From Rhabdophis nuchalis (Eukaryota; Chordata; Lepidosauria; Squamata; Natricidae), in NCBI GenBank assembly GCA_039707465.1, contig CM077648.1:28213119-28277118 (forward strand): a DNA stretch of 64,000 bases, in the 5' to 3' direction. Position numbers and translations under genes: made by a program. Positions 10,732 to 21,706 of this stretch are shown one piece after another. Position 1 is the stretch's first letter. Each line of letters begins with the position of its first letter. Below the pieces are notes generated by a model that saw only the letters and a list, made by a program, of their open reading frames with translations, did no database searches and was not told the DNA's origin.

Positions 10732-12253
10732 CTTTACCTACTTCCTCACAAGCAAAGCATGCAGATTTCTTCATAGCAGCACCTTTCTGTTACTGAGAAC
10801 TGCATAAGTTATAAGTATCACACAAGAGACCCGGAACAAAGACCACATCTCATGACTTCATTTTTGTAGCCGGATTCCTTCCATGGATATTTTAGTGTGC
10901 CTCCAAACTGTCATGCCTTGTCATTCTTTATTAGTTATGGCTTCCTCAGCTTAGTGCCTCCCAGATCTGTTGAGCCACAGAGCTCACATAATTTTAAACC
11001 GTGCCTGCAGGGTGTGAATTGCAAAGGTCTTAATTTCAACACTTCTAGAAGATACTAGGCAAGAGAAATTTAGATGAAAATTATCCTGGGGAAATACCTT
11101 GGGAAAGTCTCCATGGACTAATCTTCATGGACTGATCACTGATGGAAACTTTTGCAAGATCACAGTCAGGTCTAACTGTGATTTTTATTGAAAACATATT
11201 CAGCACAACATATTCACAAAGAATTGTAGTTTAATTCATTTACTGAAAGGACTGCAAGAGATCCAGGAATCAGAAACCAGGAGCTGATAGTTCATCATAT
11301 ACATAGGATGGCCAAATAGCAAACAAATGGTTGTTGGACTTAAGTCCAGCAACTCCTGATTAGGTAATTAGACTTAATTGAGTACAGAGATTTGCATGGG
11401 GAGGCTTTAATCAATTTAACTGCAATTCATCTCATGCAGAATAAAATTGCCTTTTTAATGGCTTTTTGAAAGCCTACTAGCTTCAAATGGTGTAACTAAA
11501 TCACAATAAAATATATATCCAACATATTCATCACAGTTGTTTTCTTCTGTTCCATTTGAGGATTATGTACAGTATGTGGCATGTTTTATACAAACCTATA
11601 CATTTCCTAAATGGGTTTTTTCTAGTCTGTGTCCATTACTTAATGTAGTCCTCTATAAATAATGTAGACTCTTTTGCACATTCTTTTTAAGGTATCTCTG
11701 TTGGTTTTGCAGCCATATTTCAGTTTCAAAACACAAATATTTTGCAGTTACCTATTAATGACAGATGTCTTCTATAAGAAAGTTGATTATATTTTGTATT
11801 GTGGACAAAATAGCATTTGTAGATTAGAAGTACAAGACTTGCTTATTATGCCTTCTATTGAATCCCACAATTCTAATATTCCTTTTTCTTCATCTTTTAA
11901 AGTTTGTTCCTTATTTCTCTAGTTTCTGTAAATCATACTTATTATTACAAATAATATATAACTTTTTAATATATAAAGACTGTTTTCAAAGACTGTTTGA
12001 TAGAAATAGAGGTGTAGGTAGAATTTAATGGGGCAGGACAATAAATATTGTGCATTTTAATGACATACTGTTGAAATGGTGGGAACGAGATAATACAAAC
12101 AGGGTGTTTCCAATTGAGGACGTATGAGAGCTTTCAAAATTGGGCAGCAGTTTCTATGTGATCATGCTAAATTGAAATTAAAAACATTGTATGTATCCAT
12201 TTTGTATTTCATGCTCTTCTATTTCAACAATGTATTATACTTGGTGGAAGGGA
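10732..12253. other. No recognised feature
   Basis: AT-rich sequence. The open frame at 11674-11922 lacks family resemblance and is probably chance. Confidence 0.45.
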
Positions 12254-12425
12254 GACCACCTTGGTGGGAAGGTAACAGTGGTCTGTGCACCTTCAGCTGA
12301 CCACATGACCATGGAAACATCTTCGGACAGTGCTGGCTCTTCAGCTATGAAACGGAGATGAGCACCGCCCCCTAGAGTCAGGAATGACTAGCACATATAT
12401 GTGTGAAGTGAACCTTTACCTTTAA
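12254..12425 (+). mobile_element. Sauria-type SINE, 5'-truncated
   Basis: Plus-strand copy lacking the tRNA head. It keeps 'ggtgggaaggtaacag', 'cttcggacagtgctggctct', 'gagcaccgccccctagagtc' and the 3' 'gtgaacctttacc' end, which match the reverse complement of the SINE at 8113-8446. Confidence 0.85.
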
Positions 12426-12805
12426 AGGCAAAGGGATTTATATATTCTAGTAAAGGTATTTAGTGTTGCAGTCAAATTGCATGAGGCCATGCAAAACCCA
12501 TATAACCTATTAACAATTAAATGATTTTTGCAAGCAATAATATATAGATGGCGGTCAGAATTAATCTTTCAATGGGGAAGGAAGGCTTGGTGTGCTTCCA
12601 TAATTTCTGAGATGCGGGCTTTACTTAGAAGAAAGCCCTGCTAATTTGAAAGAGTGTTTCTTTGCTGTAAATCGATTTCTCTTAAAATTAAACTTGTAGT
12701 TTGAAATTCACTAACAGGCTCTAAGTTGTTTTGGTTTCTGTTTTTCCCAGCGCAGTCATACTTCAGATGACAGCCATAGCACTCCTACTCTTTCCCATCC
12801 AGCTT

Positions 12806-12808
<3 letters not shown>
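12426..12808. other. No recognised feature
   Basis: No coding or repeat structure seen. Confidence 0.5.

Positions 12809-12887
<79 letters not shown>
12809..12887 (+). repeat. (CT)n microsatellite
   Basis: An uninterrupted CT dinucleotide run of about 39 units. Confidence 0.98.
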
Positions 12888-12889
<2 letters not shown>

Positions 12890-13075
12890 ATGGACACCCA
12901 TCTTACCACAAGGTAACTCTAGGAAGCTTACAATATTAAAAAATAAATAAAGCTATATAAATAAAATATTACAAAAGTATAAAAATATAAAATACAATAG
13001 CTAAAAGATGGGGAGGGAAAGAGTAGGATGAGCAGGGTGGATAGGGGCCTGGGGGAGGGTGGCATGAGATCTGAT
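12888..13075 (-). mobile_element. Unassigned retroelement 3' end next to the CT run
   Basis: It shares an 'aactct...ggaagcttaca' followed by an 'aaaataaa'-rich segment with the block at 29574-29790, which also directly abuts a long microsatellite. This suggests a common dispersed element, probably a LINE 3' UTR on the minus strand, whose tail grew into a simple repeat. Family unknown. Confidence 0.4.
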
Positions 13076-13888
13076 ATCAATCTTTTAATTTATCTATTGC
13101 TGCCTTCTCTCTTACTGCTTTAGAACTGTTTCTTCTCCTGTCTCTTCAAGGCCAGTTCTCTCTGGAGAGTTAAGGGTATTATGTCCTCCAGACATGCTTG
13201 AAAGAGAAATGTTTTTTTTAATGGTCTTGCACACAGGAGTGTGCAACCATCTGATATCATTATGCCAAAAGTGAAATCTCTGTAAAAGCCACTTTTTTAA
13301 ATGGAGCATTATGCTGTACTAGTAAAGAAAAGGCAAAAAAATAAACTAAGAGTTTTTATAGAGTTTCTTTTGCTTGTATCTGTAAAGTAATATAATAGTT
13401 GGAAGCTGAACACCAATTAGAAGATCAAACACCTAGTTACCATGGTAACTGTGACCTGCTGCAAGAATAATTAGCAGCAAGAAGTAATAGTGTCAGAAGG
13501 GATACCAAACTGCCCCAAAAAATCCTAATGTAGTTACTGATCTGAATCAGTTCCAGCTGGTTCAATCAATGCAGACATATGATAGGGGCATTCTTTGTTC
13601 CTGGAGTTTGCCAATATATTTTCTTTGTATGATCTAACACCTGTGTCATCCTTTCTGTCTCTCCCTTGAGGCTATGACTGGAAATCTTGCATGTTTTGAA
13701 GCAGAGCACTCTTGCGAATTGCCTCTGATGATATAATAAGAGGATTTGGCGGTTTAATTCATAGAAGATGAGGTTACATAGACAACATATCACAACCATT
13801 TGTTATTATATGAAGAATTAATTACGCTTGGCTGTATACTGTATATCCGGGCATCCTCATATTGATGATTTGCAAAAATAAGAATGCA
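13076..13888. other. No recognised feature
   Basis: No supported gene or repeat. Confidence 0.5.
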
Positions 13889-14015
13889 CAGGGATCTCCA
13901 AATTTTAAGACTTGTGGATTTCAATTCCCAAAATTTCTCTGCCAACCATGCTGGCTGGGGAATTCTGGCAGTTGATGCCTACAACTCTTAAAGTTGTCAA
14001 GTTTGGAAATGCCTG
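13889..14015. mobile_element. Palindromic hAT-type MITE, old copy (family A)
   Basis: Left arm cagggatctccaaatttta and right arm ending gtttggaaatgcctg, with the same central 'ctggctggggaattctgg' as the other family-A copies. Many mismatches and no readable target duplication suggest an old insertion. Confidence 0.65.
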
Positions 14016-14899
14016 CTTAAAAACAATGTGGGTGAAAATATTAAGCTACAAATGCTGTCAATAACTCTTTCTTTATAGTGAGAGCTAAGAGTGGGGGAAA
14101 GCTGAAACAATTGCACAATTTATTATCAAAGAAACATAGTTTAATGAAGAAAAATAAAATACAATTTATTGATAAATTCGTAAGTCACAATCAAGACCCA
14201 TCCCTCCCTCCCAAATGGTCTACTGTGATATAGTATTGTAGCATAAGGGAAGAATATATTTTAACAGCCCTGGTAAATTATTTTCAGCACATTTTTTTGC
14301 CTATCTGTAGTCTTGGCAAAAATGCCTGTTTAGGAAATAGGTATGAGTGTAATATGTTTGCTGAGTAGGGATATATTTAGTAAGACGCATTGTGTGAGAT
14401 ATGTTGGAGACAGCATTTCTTCCACACATCATTCTCTCCGTGCTCCACCTTCAACCCCTCCGTTTCAGATTGGAATGTGGAAATGTTGACAACCGATTGC
14501 CACTTATAAGTGGGAGGAAGAACACAGATATTCCACCGAGCTATGGAAAATATGGGTGTTAGAATACGTTCTTACATAGTAAAGAACAACATGATGACAC
14601 ATTTGATGGTTGCAAAAATACAGGACAGATAAAAGCAAACCAGCCAGCATAAAAAGGGGGCAAATTGTTTGTTTCTTGGATAAGTTAAAAGACAAATATG
14701 TAGCAGAGTTTAAATATTATTTTATAGACAGGTTTTATTTCTTGACAAATAACTGTTAGGGTTGTGGCTTTCTAACTTTTTTCTGTTAGTTATCAGAAGT
14801 TCCTGGACTTGTGAACTTGTCTAAGTGGCCAGGCTTGTAAGTGTGGTGAGATATGACAATGGGAAGAGAGCCACTAAAATTAATCCAAAGTTATAAAAT
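14016..14899. other. No recognised feature
   Basis: Non-coding AT-rich sequence with no named repeat. Confidence 0.5.
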
Positions 14900-15815
14900 G
14901 GGTCAACACCTTTAGTTGCTGGTTGCCCTGTAAGTTCCAGCGCACACAAAATCAGCTAGCCAGCTGATTTTCGGCCTTGATCTTTGGCCATTTTTCACCC
15001 TCCAGAGGCTTCCCTGGAGCTTCCGGAGGGTGAAAAACCATCCCAACATGCAAATCGGAAGTTCAAAACAGACTTCCAGTTTGCGCATTTGGGCTGTTTT
15101 TCCCCCTCCCGAGGCTTCAGGGAAACCTCCTGAAGTCTTCGGAGGGTGAAAAACCACCCAACATGCAAACCAGAAGTTTGGGAACGGACTTCTGATTTGT
15201 ACGTTGGGCTGTTTTTTGCCCTCTAGAGCAGGGGTCCCCAACCTTTTTGGCACCAGGGACCGGTTTCATGTAAAAAAATTTCCACGGACCGGTGGGAGCC
15301 TCCAGTGGGTGAGTCGAGTCACGTGGGCCGTGTGTGCGTTCAGTGGTCACGTGCAACCAGGCGGGAAAGCTGCCAGGGGTCCCGGGCGAAGGATCCTCGG
15401 CTGAGGCAGGGAAGGACGGGCTGCATCCCAGGCAGGAGGGCCTGGCAGCCCCTTCCCCCCGCGCAGGGCCGTGTGGTGCCTCGAACCCCACCAATGCAAG
15501 CTGTTGCCCCTGTCCTGCCCCTGGGGAGCGCGCTGGCCAACCGCCAGGATAGCAGAGCGTTTGCTACACTTTCCTAAGAGTTGCGCAACTCTCTCTGCCG
15601 CTCACTCTGACCCGGTTACTATCAAGCCACGGACTGGCACCGGTCCGTGGCCTGGGGGTTGGGGACCCCTGCTCTAGAGGCTTTAGGGAATGGACCTACC
15701 GGGTCCACTGGAAGTCGGAAAATGGGACGTTTCTGGCCTCCAGAGGGCCTCCAGGGGGGGGGGAGCCTTTTTTGCCCTCCCCAGACTCCTAGAAAGCTTC
15801 TGGGGCCTGGGTAGG
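14900..15815 (-). mobile_element. Old GC-rich hAT-type MITE (family D), interrupted
   Basis: The GC-rich interior ('ccctgtaagttccagcgcac', 'caaaatcagctagccagctg') matches the reverse complement of the copy at 20811-21160. It contains repeated 'gcttc..ggagggtgaaaaac' modules. Its outer ends are eroded. A younger element occupies 15229-15671. Confidence 0.55.
15229..15671. mobile_element. hAT-type MITE (family C) nested in the family-D element
   Basis: It starts caggggtccccaacc and ends ggttggggacccctg, giving a 15-bp perfect terminal inverted repeat. Perfect 8-bp duplications ctctagag lie at 15221-15228 and 15672-15679. Subterminal 'caccagggaccggt' and 'ggcaccggtccgtggc' modules recur in the copy at 47283. 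The interior is GC-rich, which explains the several overlapping chance open frames. Confidence 0.92.
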
Positions 15816-16179
15816 GAGATACACAGACTTACCATGCCCATGGCATTTTGCAACAAAAAGAGAAATGGAGAAGCCCAGATATATTCAACAGATGTAGGTT
15901 AATAGAAAGGATTAAAAAGGAATGAAATGAAGTACTGAATCAAGGTAGAATTAAATTTAGCTAGATAAAATGTGGCTTGAGATATGCCTATTTGCTATCT
16001 GCATGTAGTATTCAAAGCTCAGACCTAACAGACCACTGGAACGAGAATGAAGGAATTACGTGACAAAAATGGCCTTGAAGCATAAGCAGATGTAGGTTGG
16101 GATTTCAGCATTCAGTGGAAAAACATTGGTCACAAGGCCTGTGCAGTTTCATTGTGAATTTTATAAGTAAAAGAAAACA
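15816..16179. other. No recognised feature
   Basis: No supported gene or repeat in this short interval. Confidence 0.5.
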
Positions 16180-16849
16180 CAGATAATCCTTGACTTATGA
16201 CCAGAATTGAACCCCACATTTCTCTTGCTAAGTGAGACAACATTGAGTTTTGGCTCATTGTATGACCTTTCTTGCCACAATTGTTAAGTGAATCACTGCA
16301 GTTGTTACGTTAGTAAGCTGGTTGTTAAGTGAATCTGGCTTCCCCATTGACTTTGCTTGTCAGAAGTTTGCAAAAGGGAATCACATGACTTTGGAACACT
16401 GCAACGATCATAAGTATGAACCAGTTGCCAAGCACTTGAATTTTTATCACATGATCCTGGGGGATACTGCAAAGGTTGTAACTGTGAAAAACATTCATCA
16501 ATCACTTTTTTCAGTGCCTTTGTAACTTTGAACCAGTAGTGGGATATGACCAGTACGCCCTAGTACGGACGTACCAGTGCCTGCTGGGAGCACCAGGTAC
16601 CGTTTCAGTACGGTGCTCCGGAGGGCCCGTCCGCGCTCCTTACCTGTATTTGAGCTGTTTGGGGCTTCCGTGCACGGAGCGTATGGCGCCTGCACGACAC
16701 TCCGCCGAGCAGGTGGAGCATCACGGAGGCATCGTGGAACGTCACTGGCGGTAGGTACGCATGCTGTGTGTGTTCATGTTGGTGGATCCGGAACCCACCA
16801 CTGCTTTGAACAGTCACTAAATGAGCTGTTGTAAATCAAGGAATACTTG
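16180..16849 (+). mobile_element. Tigger/mariner-like MITE, interrupted by a hAT MITE
   Basis: It starts cagataatccttgacttat and ends gtaaatcaaggaatacttg with TA to its right (CA on the left, presumably decayed). The interior carries repeated 'ttgttaagtgaatc' modules and 'ccattgactttgcttgtcag', shared with the reverse-orientation copy at 20034-20502. It is non-coding. The superfamily is inferred from the TA target and CAG terminus. Confidence 0.7.
16534..16803. mobile_element. hAT-type MITE (family B), nested
   Basis: A 270-bp element starting cagtagtgggatatg and ending ggaacccaccactg, with perfect 8-bp duplications ctttgaac at 16526-16533 and 16804-16811. It is much richer in GC and CpG than its host element, as in a younger insertion. 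Confidence 0.92.
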
Positions 16850-17581
16850 TATTCATAGATTCCTAAAATCAAAATCAAGAAGAACAGATAAAATGGACAC
16901 CAGAAAAGGTCCTCTGTGTTTCATGGGAAGGCAAAGGACAGAGAACAAGAACTGACAACCCTGAATAGAAAGGAAATCTGGGACACCAAGCTATGCTGGT
17001 CAGCATGGAGCTAGAAATAGCAACAAAAATGTAAAGCAGATCCCCAGAAGTCTAAGCATTTGACCTGCAGCACAGTAATCAGGAAGATGGGATGGGATTG
17101 TTTCATAAGGAGAGTCCTAAATCAAAGCCAAGTGCATAAACAAAGCTGCACATTTCAGAAAGAGAATGATGGATCAGTCCATTTTTTGAAGGCAAAAAAG
17201 TCCAAAGCTTTTCAGTGTGATGCTTTCTTATATATCAGGGATTCCAATCGGTTACCTTTCTTATATTCGTTTAACTTTTGGCTTTTACTGCCCACAGTGA
17301 TTTTAAGTAAAGATAAACAGGAGAAAGCAAGAGGATAAACAGGAGTCATGGAGATTCCTTGGGCTACTGGTTTATATACAAAGAATGTGTTGCGTTCTGG
17401 TATTTTCACATGTTACTTTTATTTTCTGTTGAGAATTTTCACCAATAGGACAGTAAAAAAAAAATTGTTTACAGATATACTAGCTGGATTATATATTATC
17501 TTTGGGCAATATCCCCCCCCCCCCTGCAATTCTTTGGTTTGTTTGTTTATTAGATTTATGTTTGCTACCATGAGATTTTCA
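16850..17581. other. No recognised feature; C-tract at 17513-17524
   Basis: Apart from a 12-nt cytosine tract, I see no feature. Confidence 0.5.
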
Positions 17582-17612
17582 GTAGTTCATAATAATAACA
17601 ATAATAAATAAT

Positions 17613-18010
17613 TAAATTATCGATAGCCTGGAATTGGGTATGTCTAGTTTAATGAAAAGAAGGACTAGGGGAGACATGATAGCAGTGTTCCAATATCTCA
17701 GGGGTTGCCACAAAGAAGAGGGAGTCAAACTGTTCTCCAAAGCACCTGAGAGTAGAACAAGAAGCAATGGGTAGAAACTAATCAAGGAGAGAAGCAACTT
17801 AGAACTAAGGAGAAATTTCCTGACAGTTAGAACAATTAATCAGTGGAACAGCTTGCCTCCAGAAGTTGTGAATGCCCCAACCCTGGAAGTCTTTAAAAAG
17901 ATGTTAGATAGCCATTTGTCTGAAATGGTATAAGGTTTTCTGCCTAAGGAGGGGGTTGGACTAGAAGACCCCCAAGGTCCCTTCCAACCTCTCCTCTCCA
18001 CCCCTCCCCT
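17613..18010 (+). mobile_element. CR1 LINE 3' end
   Basis: Closely similar to the 3' part of the CR1 copy at 60891-62260: 'gggagacatgatagcagtgt', 'agagaagcaacttagaac', and the terminal 'gggttggactagaagacc' and 'aaggtcccttccaac'. It carries in-frame stops and indels and its tail has decayed into a C/T-rich run. This fragment is 5'-truncated and inactive. Confidence 0.85.
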
Positions 18011-18119
18011 CCTCTTCACATTTAAGTTAAATAAAAGCATTTAACAGTATGAACTCTGCTCTCCATGCCACTACATAATATATCAGAATAACCAGAACTT
18101 TAAAATAGATGGCGTAGGA

Positions 18120-18236
18120 GATAATACAATACAATAGCAGAGTTGGAAGGGATCTTGGAGGTCATCTAGTCCAACTCCCTGCCTAGGCAGGAAGCCCTAT
18201 ACCATTTCAGACAAATGGCTATCCAACATCTTCTGG
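18120..18236 (-). mobile_element. CR1 LINE 3' terminal fragment
   Basis: Reverse complement of the CR1 3' end: a short 'aatacaatacaat' tail, 'gagttggaagggatcttgga', 'gtccaactccctgcc' and 'atggctatccaacatctt'. Only about 115 bp remain. Confidence 0.85.
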
Positions 18237-18460
18237 GGTGAACATCTTCTGGGATGAGGGTGAGCCCAAGGGAGGGGTCAAACATGTCATCTGTCATGAT
18301 ATATAAGTCCATCCCTCCTTGAATTCATTCTATTCTTAATTCCCGCTAATTTCCCTTGACTGTTAGTAGTTCAGATTCTTGTAGAGAGTTTACTCTTACA
18401 ATAAATCTTTATGCAAATTAGAACTATGGATTTCCTGATTTTCCTGGTACTCGACAGATA
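18237..18460 (+). mobile_element. Possible LTR fragment
   Basis: A TATA-like 'gatatataag' near 18298 is followed about 100 bp later by an 'aataaa' signal near 18401 and a short downstream region ending '..ctcgaca' near 18458. That is the spacing of a promoter, R and U5 in an LTR. The 5' part is missing or merged with the CR1 fragment, and no duplication was found. Confidence 0.35.
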
Positions 18461-18540
18461 TTAACTCTATAAATCCAACCCCACCCCCATCATTATGTTT
18501 TTAATACCACTAAGAAGAGTAATAAAGTAGGGGCCCATGT

Positions 18541-18838
18541 CAGTGGTGGGAAATTTTTTACTACTGGCTTGATGGGTGTGGCATGACATGGCCTGGTGGG
18601 TGTGGCTTGGTGGGTGTGGCAGGGGAAGGATACTGTAAAATCTCCATATCCTCCTCACTCCAGGGGAAGGTTACTGCAAAATCCCCATTTACTCCCAATT
18701 AGTTGGGAGGACTCGGGAGGCAGAGAATAGATGGGGGTGGCGCCAGTCAGAGGTGGTATTTACCAGTTCTCTGAATTACTCAAAATTTCCGCTACCGGTT
18801 CTCCAGAACTGGTCAGAACCTGCTGAATACCACCTCTG
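18541..18838. mobile_element. hAT-type MITE (family B), composite
   Basis: It starts cagtggtgggaaatttt and ends aataccacctctg. Perfect 8-bp duplications gcccatgt lie at 18533-18540 and 18839-18846. Inside it, 18748-18838 forms its own inverted repeat (cagaggtggtatt ... aataccacctctg), so the right end may derive from a second related MITE. Confidence 0.88.
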
Positions 18839-19140
18839 GCCCATGTGGCTTCCAGAAGGAGGCTATTCTGCAATGCAGATGCCCCAGCAGAAAGTTCTTG
18901 TGAGTCTCATGCCTATCTTTGCAAAATGAGCAGCCAATAAGAGCTTTCCCAGGACCTGCGAATTGGAATTGTGGAATTCATTTGGAGCAAATGATCCAGC
19001 AAGTATCTCAGTGCAAAGCCACACAATATTTATTATGCCCCCTAGTGGCCTGCTGCTGCTATTGTGAACTGATCATCATGTCTATATTATCTTGCTGGAG
19101 TTTCAAATGTTTAAATTAAATAGTTGGATATGGTGTAGAG

Positions 19141-19269
19141 CAGGGATGTCAAACTTACGACCTGTGGGTTGGATGTGTCATTCACTGGCCATGTCCACCC
19201 CAGTTTAGTGAAGGGGGGGAAAGTCATAATATGTGATGACAACATGATGCCACAAATTTGTCACTCCTG
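19141..19269. mobile_element. Short hAT-type MITE
   Basis: A 129-bp element starting cagggatgtcaaactta and ending ttgtcactcctg, with perfect 8-bp duplications gtgtagag at 19133-19140 and 19270-19277. Confidence 0.88.
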
Positions 19270-19453
19270 GTGTAGAGGGTAAATAAATAAGCAAAATATA
19301 CATATACAAGCTGTATGTTTATTTAGTATTATAAAATATACCCATCATAGAATGATGTCAGAATTTCTGCTACATAAATGCAGGACTACAGAAGGGTTTA
19401 AACCAGGATAGTAGCTGATTTGTGTAGAAAGTTTGATTTATAAGACTATAGTA

Positions 19454-19851
19454 CAGATAATCCTCACTTAACTATCACTCATGTAATGGCTGTACAAAGT
19501 TATAGTGGTGCTAAAAGAGTGGATTTTACAACTGATCCTAAAAGTTGTAGCCATTGTTTTACCCCTATAATTACATTATTATAATTTGGTCACTTGGTAA
19601 CTCGCCTGCATTACAGACTATTACAGCAGCCTGCAGTCATGTGATGGTCATTTGCAATATTCCCTACCAGCTTCACGCAGTCAGTAGAGAATCTGGCAGG
19701 AAGTCACAACCACATGACATCCTTGCTTAATGACCATGCAGGTTTCATAAGCTGCCATCATAAATAGGTACATTCATTTTTTGCTTTATGAATCTGTTGT
19801 TTAGTGATAAAGTTGTCAGTCCCTATTACTGTCTTTAAGTAAGGACTACCG
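19454..19851 (+). mobile_element. Tigger/mariner-like MITE
   Basis: It starts cagataatcctcacttaac after TA and ends near 'taagtaaggactacc'. It contains the 'gtcatgtgatggtcatttgc' and 'gttgtcagtccctatta' modules typical of this family. It is diverged from the 16180 copy and similar to 31656-32035. Confidence 0.65.
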
Positions 19852-20033
19852 ATGCAAACATCTATATCCCAGTTCTGTGAGATTCACTCAGAGTTGAAAG
19901 GAGCTTCATCTCAAATGTATATAAATGTGCACACATAAACTTGAATAAATATTTGCATGTTGTACTTACAAATTGCACCATGCCATAATTAGGGTTGTTG
20001 AATAATTCACCAACTTCTAGACCATAAACCATG

Positions 20034-20502
20034 CAGATAATCCTTACAACAGTTCATTTAGTGACCCTTTGAAGTTACAACAGCACTGAAAAAAGGGACT
20101 TGCAACCATTTTTCACCCTTACCTGAAATAAGGCCTCAGTTCTTCTGTACATTTGCAGTGACTGGAGAGGTAAAAGAATGGTAGTAGCACATTTAGGTTT
20201 TGCTGCCTGAGGTTTTGCAGCATCCCCATGCTCATGTGATCAAAATTCTGACACTTGGCCACTGACTCATATTTATGACGGTTGCAGTGTCCCGGAGTTA
20301 TGTGATCCACTATTGCGACCTTTTGACAAGCAAAGTCAATAGGGAAAACCAGATTCACTTAATAACCGTGTTGCTAGCTTATCAATCGCAGTTATTCACT
20401 TAACAACTGTGGCAAGAAATGGGGCAAAAGTCACTTAACCAATGTGTCATTTAACAACAGACATTTTGGGCTCAATTATGATTGTAAGTTGAGGACTAGC
20501 TG
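20034..20502 (-). mobile_element. Tigger/mariner-like MITE, reverse orientation
   Basis: Reverse complement of the 16180 family: plus-strand start cagataatccttacaac, end gttgaggactagctg. It includes 'gacaagcaaagtcaatagg' and 'cacttaacaactgtggcaag'. An unmatched segment of about 90 bp near 20115-20205 suggests an internal insertion. Flanking dinucleotides are TG and CA, so the TA target has probably decayed. Confidence 0.7.
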
Positions 20503-20810
20503 CATTTTAAAACTCTGACTGGCAGAGATCACATAATGGGGCTTTTCTTCTTAGAAATGATAAAAATGAGCTACTACCTTTTCTTTGAAACAAGTCCTAT
20601 TCACTGAGATAGTAATGTTCAGAAGTGCAGAAAATGTTGCGATTTTTTTGCCCTGTACACAATTTTTAAAATACTTATTTTGGTTACATGTGGATGTTTA
20701 AATTTAGGTGTGGTAGTTTGATACCATTGCTATGGACTGAGCGACATCTAGTGGTGGTAAAAGGAGGTGCTTTTATAACAATCCTTTTAAACTTTAGAAA
20801 TGATCTAATC
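20503..20810. other. No recognised feature
   Basis: No supported gene or repeat. Confidence 0.5.
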
Positions 20811-21160
20811 CAGTGATGGCTAACCTTTTTTGGCTCGCGTGCCAAAAGCAGGGGAAGCGCAGGGGGGGGGGCGAGAGTGGGCATGCCACACCCATAATGC
20901 TATGTGCGGGACCCCCTGCTTTTGGTGCGCTTTTTTTGCCCATCCCAGGCTCCATAGGCTTTCTAGGAGCCTGGGGAGGGTGAAAACAGCCTCCCCCCCA
21001 CCTCCAGAGGCTTCAGGAGCTTCCCTGAAGCCTCCAGAGGGCGAAAAACGGCCTCAAAAGAAGGCCTAAATCAGCTGGCCAGAGCACACATGCGCACTGG
21101 AGCTGACAGGGCAATGCCTTGCGTGCCCTAAGAAATGGTGCCATAGGTTCGCCATCACTG
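20811..21160. mobile_element. hAT-type MITE (family D)
   Basis: A 350-bp element starting cagtgatggctaacc and ending ggttcgccatcactg. Perfect 8-bp duplications atctaatc lie at 20803-20810 and 21161-21168. The GC-rich interior contains 'cctccagaggcttcaggagc' modules that are tandemly amplified in the copy at 45882. Confidence 0.93.
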
Positions 21161-21340
21161 ATCTAATCTCACTAGGAACACTTTCATTTTTCTTAAATTT
21201 AGAGTTGTTACTAGAACATATAATTGTAATATGGCCATAGCATGCAGTTTTCCTTTATTGTTCATAGGACTTTTTACTATCAGCTTGAGTGTAAACATAA
21301 GTGCTTCTTTATTGATATATCAGTTTTCCTTTAGACAGCA

Positions 21341-21477
<137 letters not shown>

Positions 21478-21478
21478 T

Positions 21479-21706
21479 ATTTCCCCAAAAATAAGTCCTC
21501 CCCTGATAATAAGCCCAATCAGACTTTTGAGTGCATGTGCTAAAATAATCTCTTCCCTGAAAATATTGCAACGCAGCAGCAGCCATGAAGTGACCATGCC
21601 TCCTACAACTCAAAAATAATGCCTCCTAAAAAATAAGGCCAAATGCTTATTTCAGGGGGGGTCAAAAGAAAATAAGACCCTGTCTTATTTTGGGGGAAAC
21701 ACACTC
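21479..21706. mobile_element. MITE with TTTCCCC...GGGGGAAA ends
   Basis: The left end 'atttccccaaaaataag' and the right end 'cttattttgggggaaac' are inverted repeats. Internal 'ataagcccaatcagactttt' and 'aataaggccaaatgctta' modules suggest a degenerate palindromic element. Superfamily not assigned. Confidence 0.6.

Noticed and set aside
15117..15677. Cluster of GC-rich open frames
   Set aside because: They lie inside the family-C hAT MITE and its GC-rich host element, and cross element borders.
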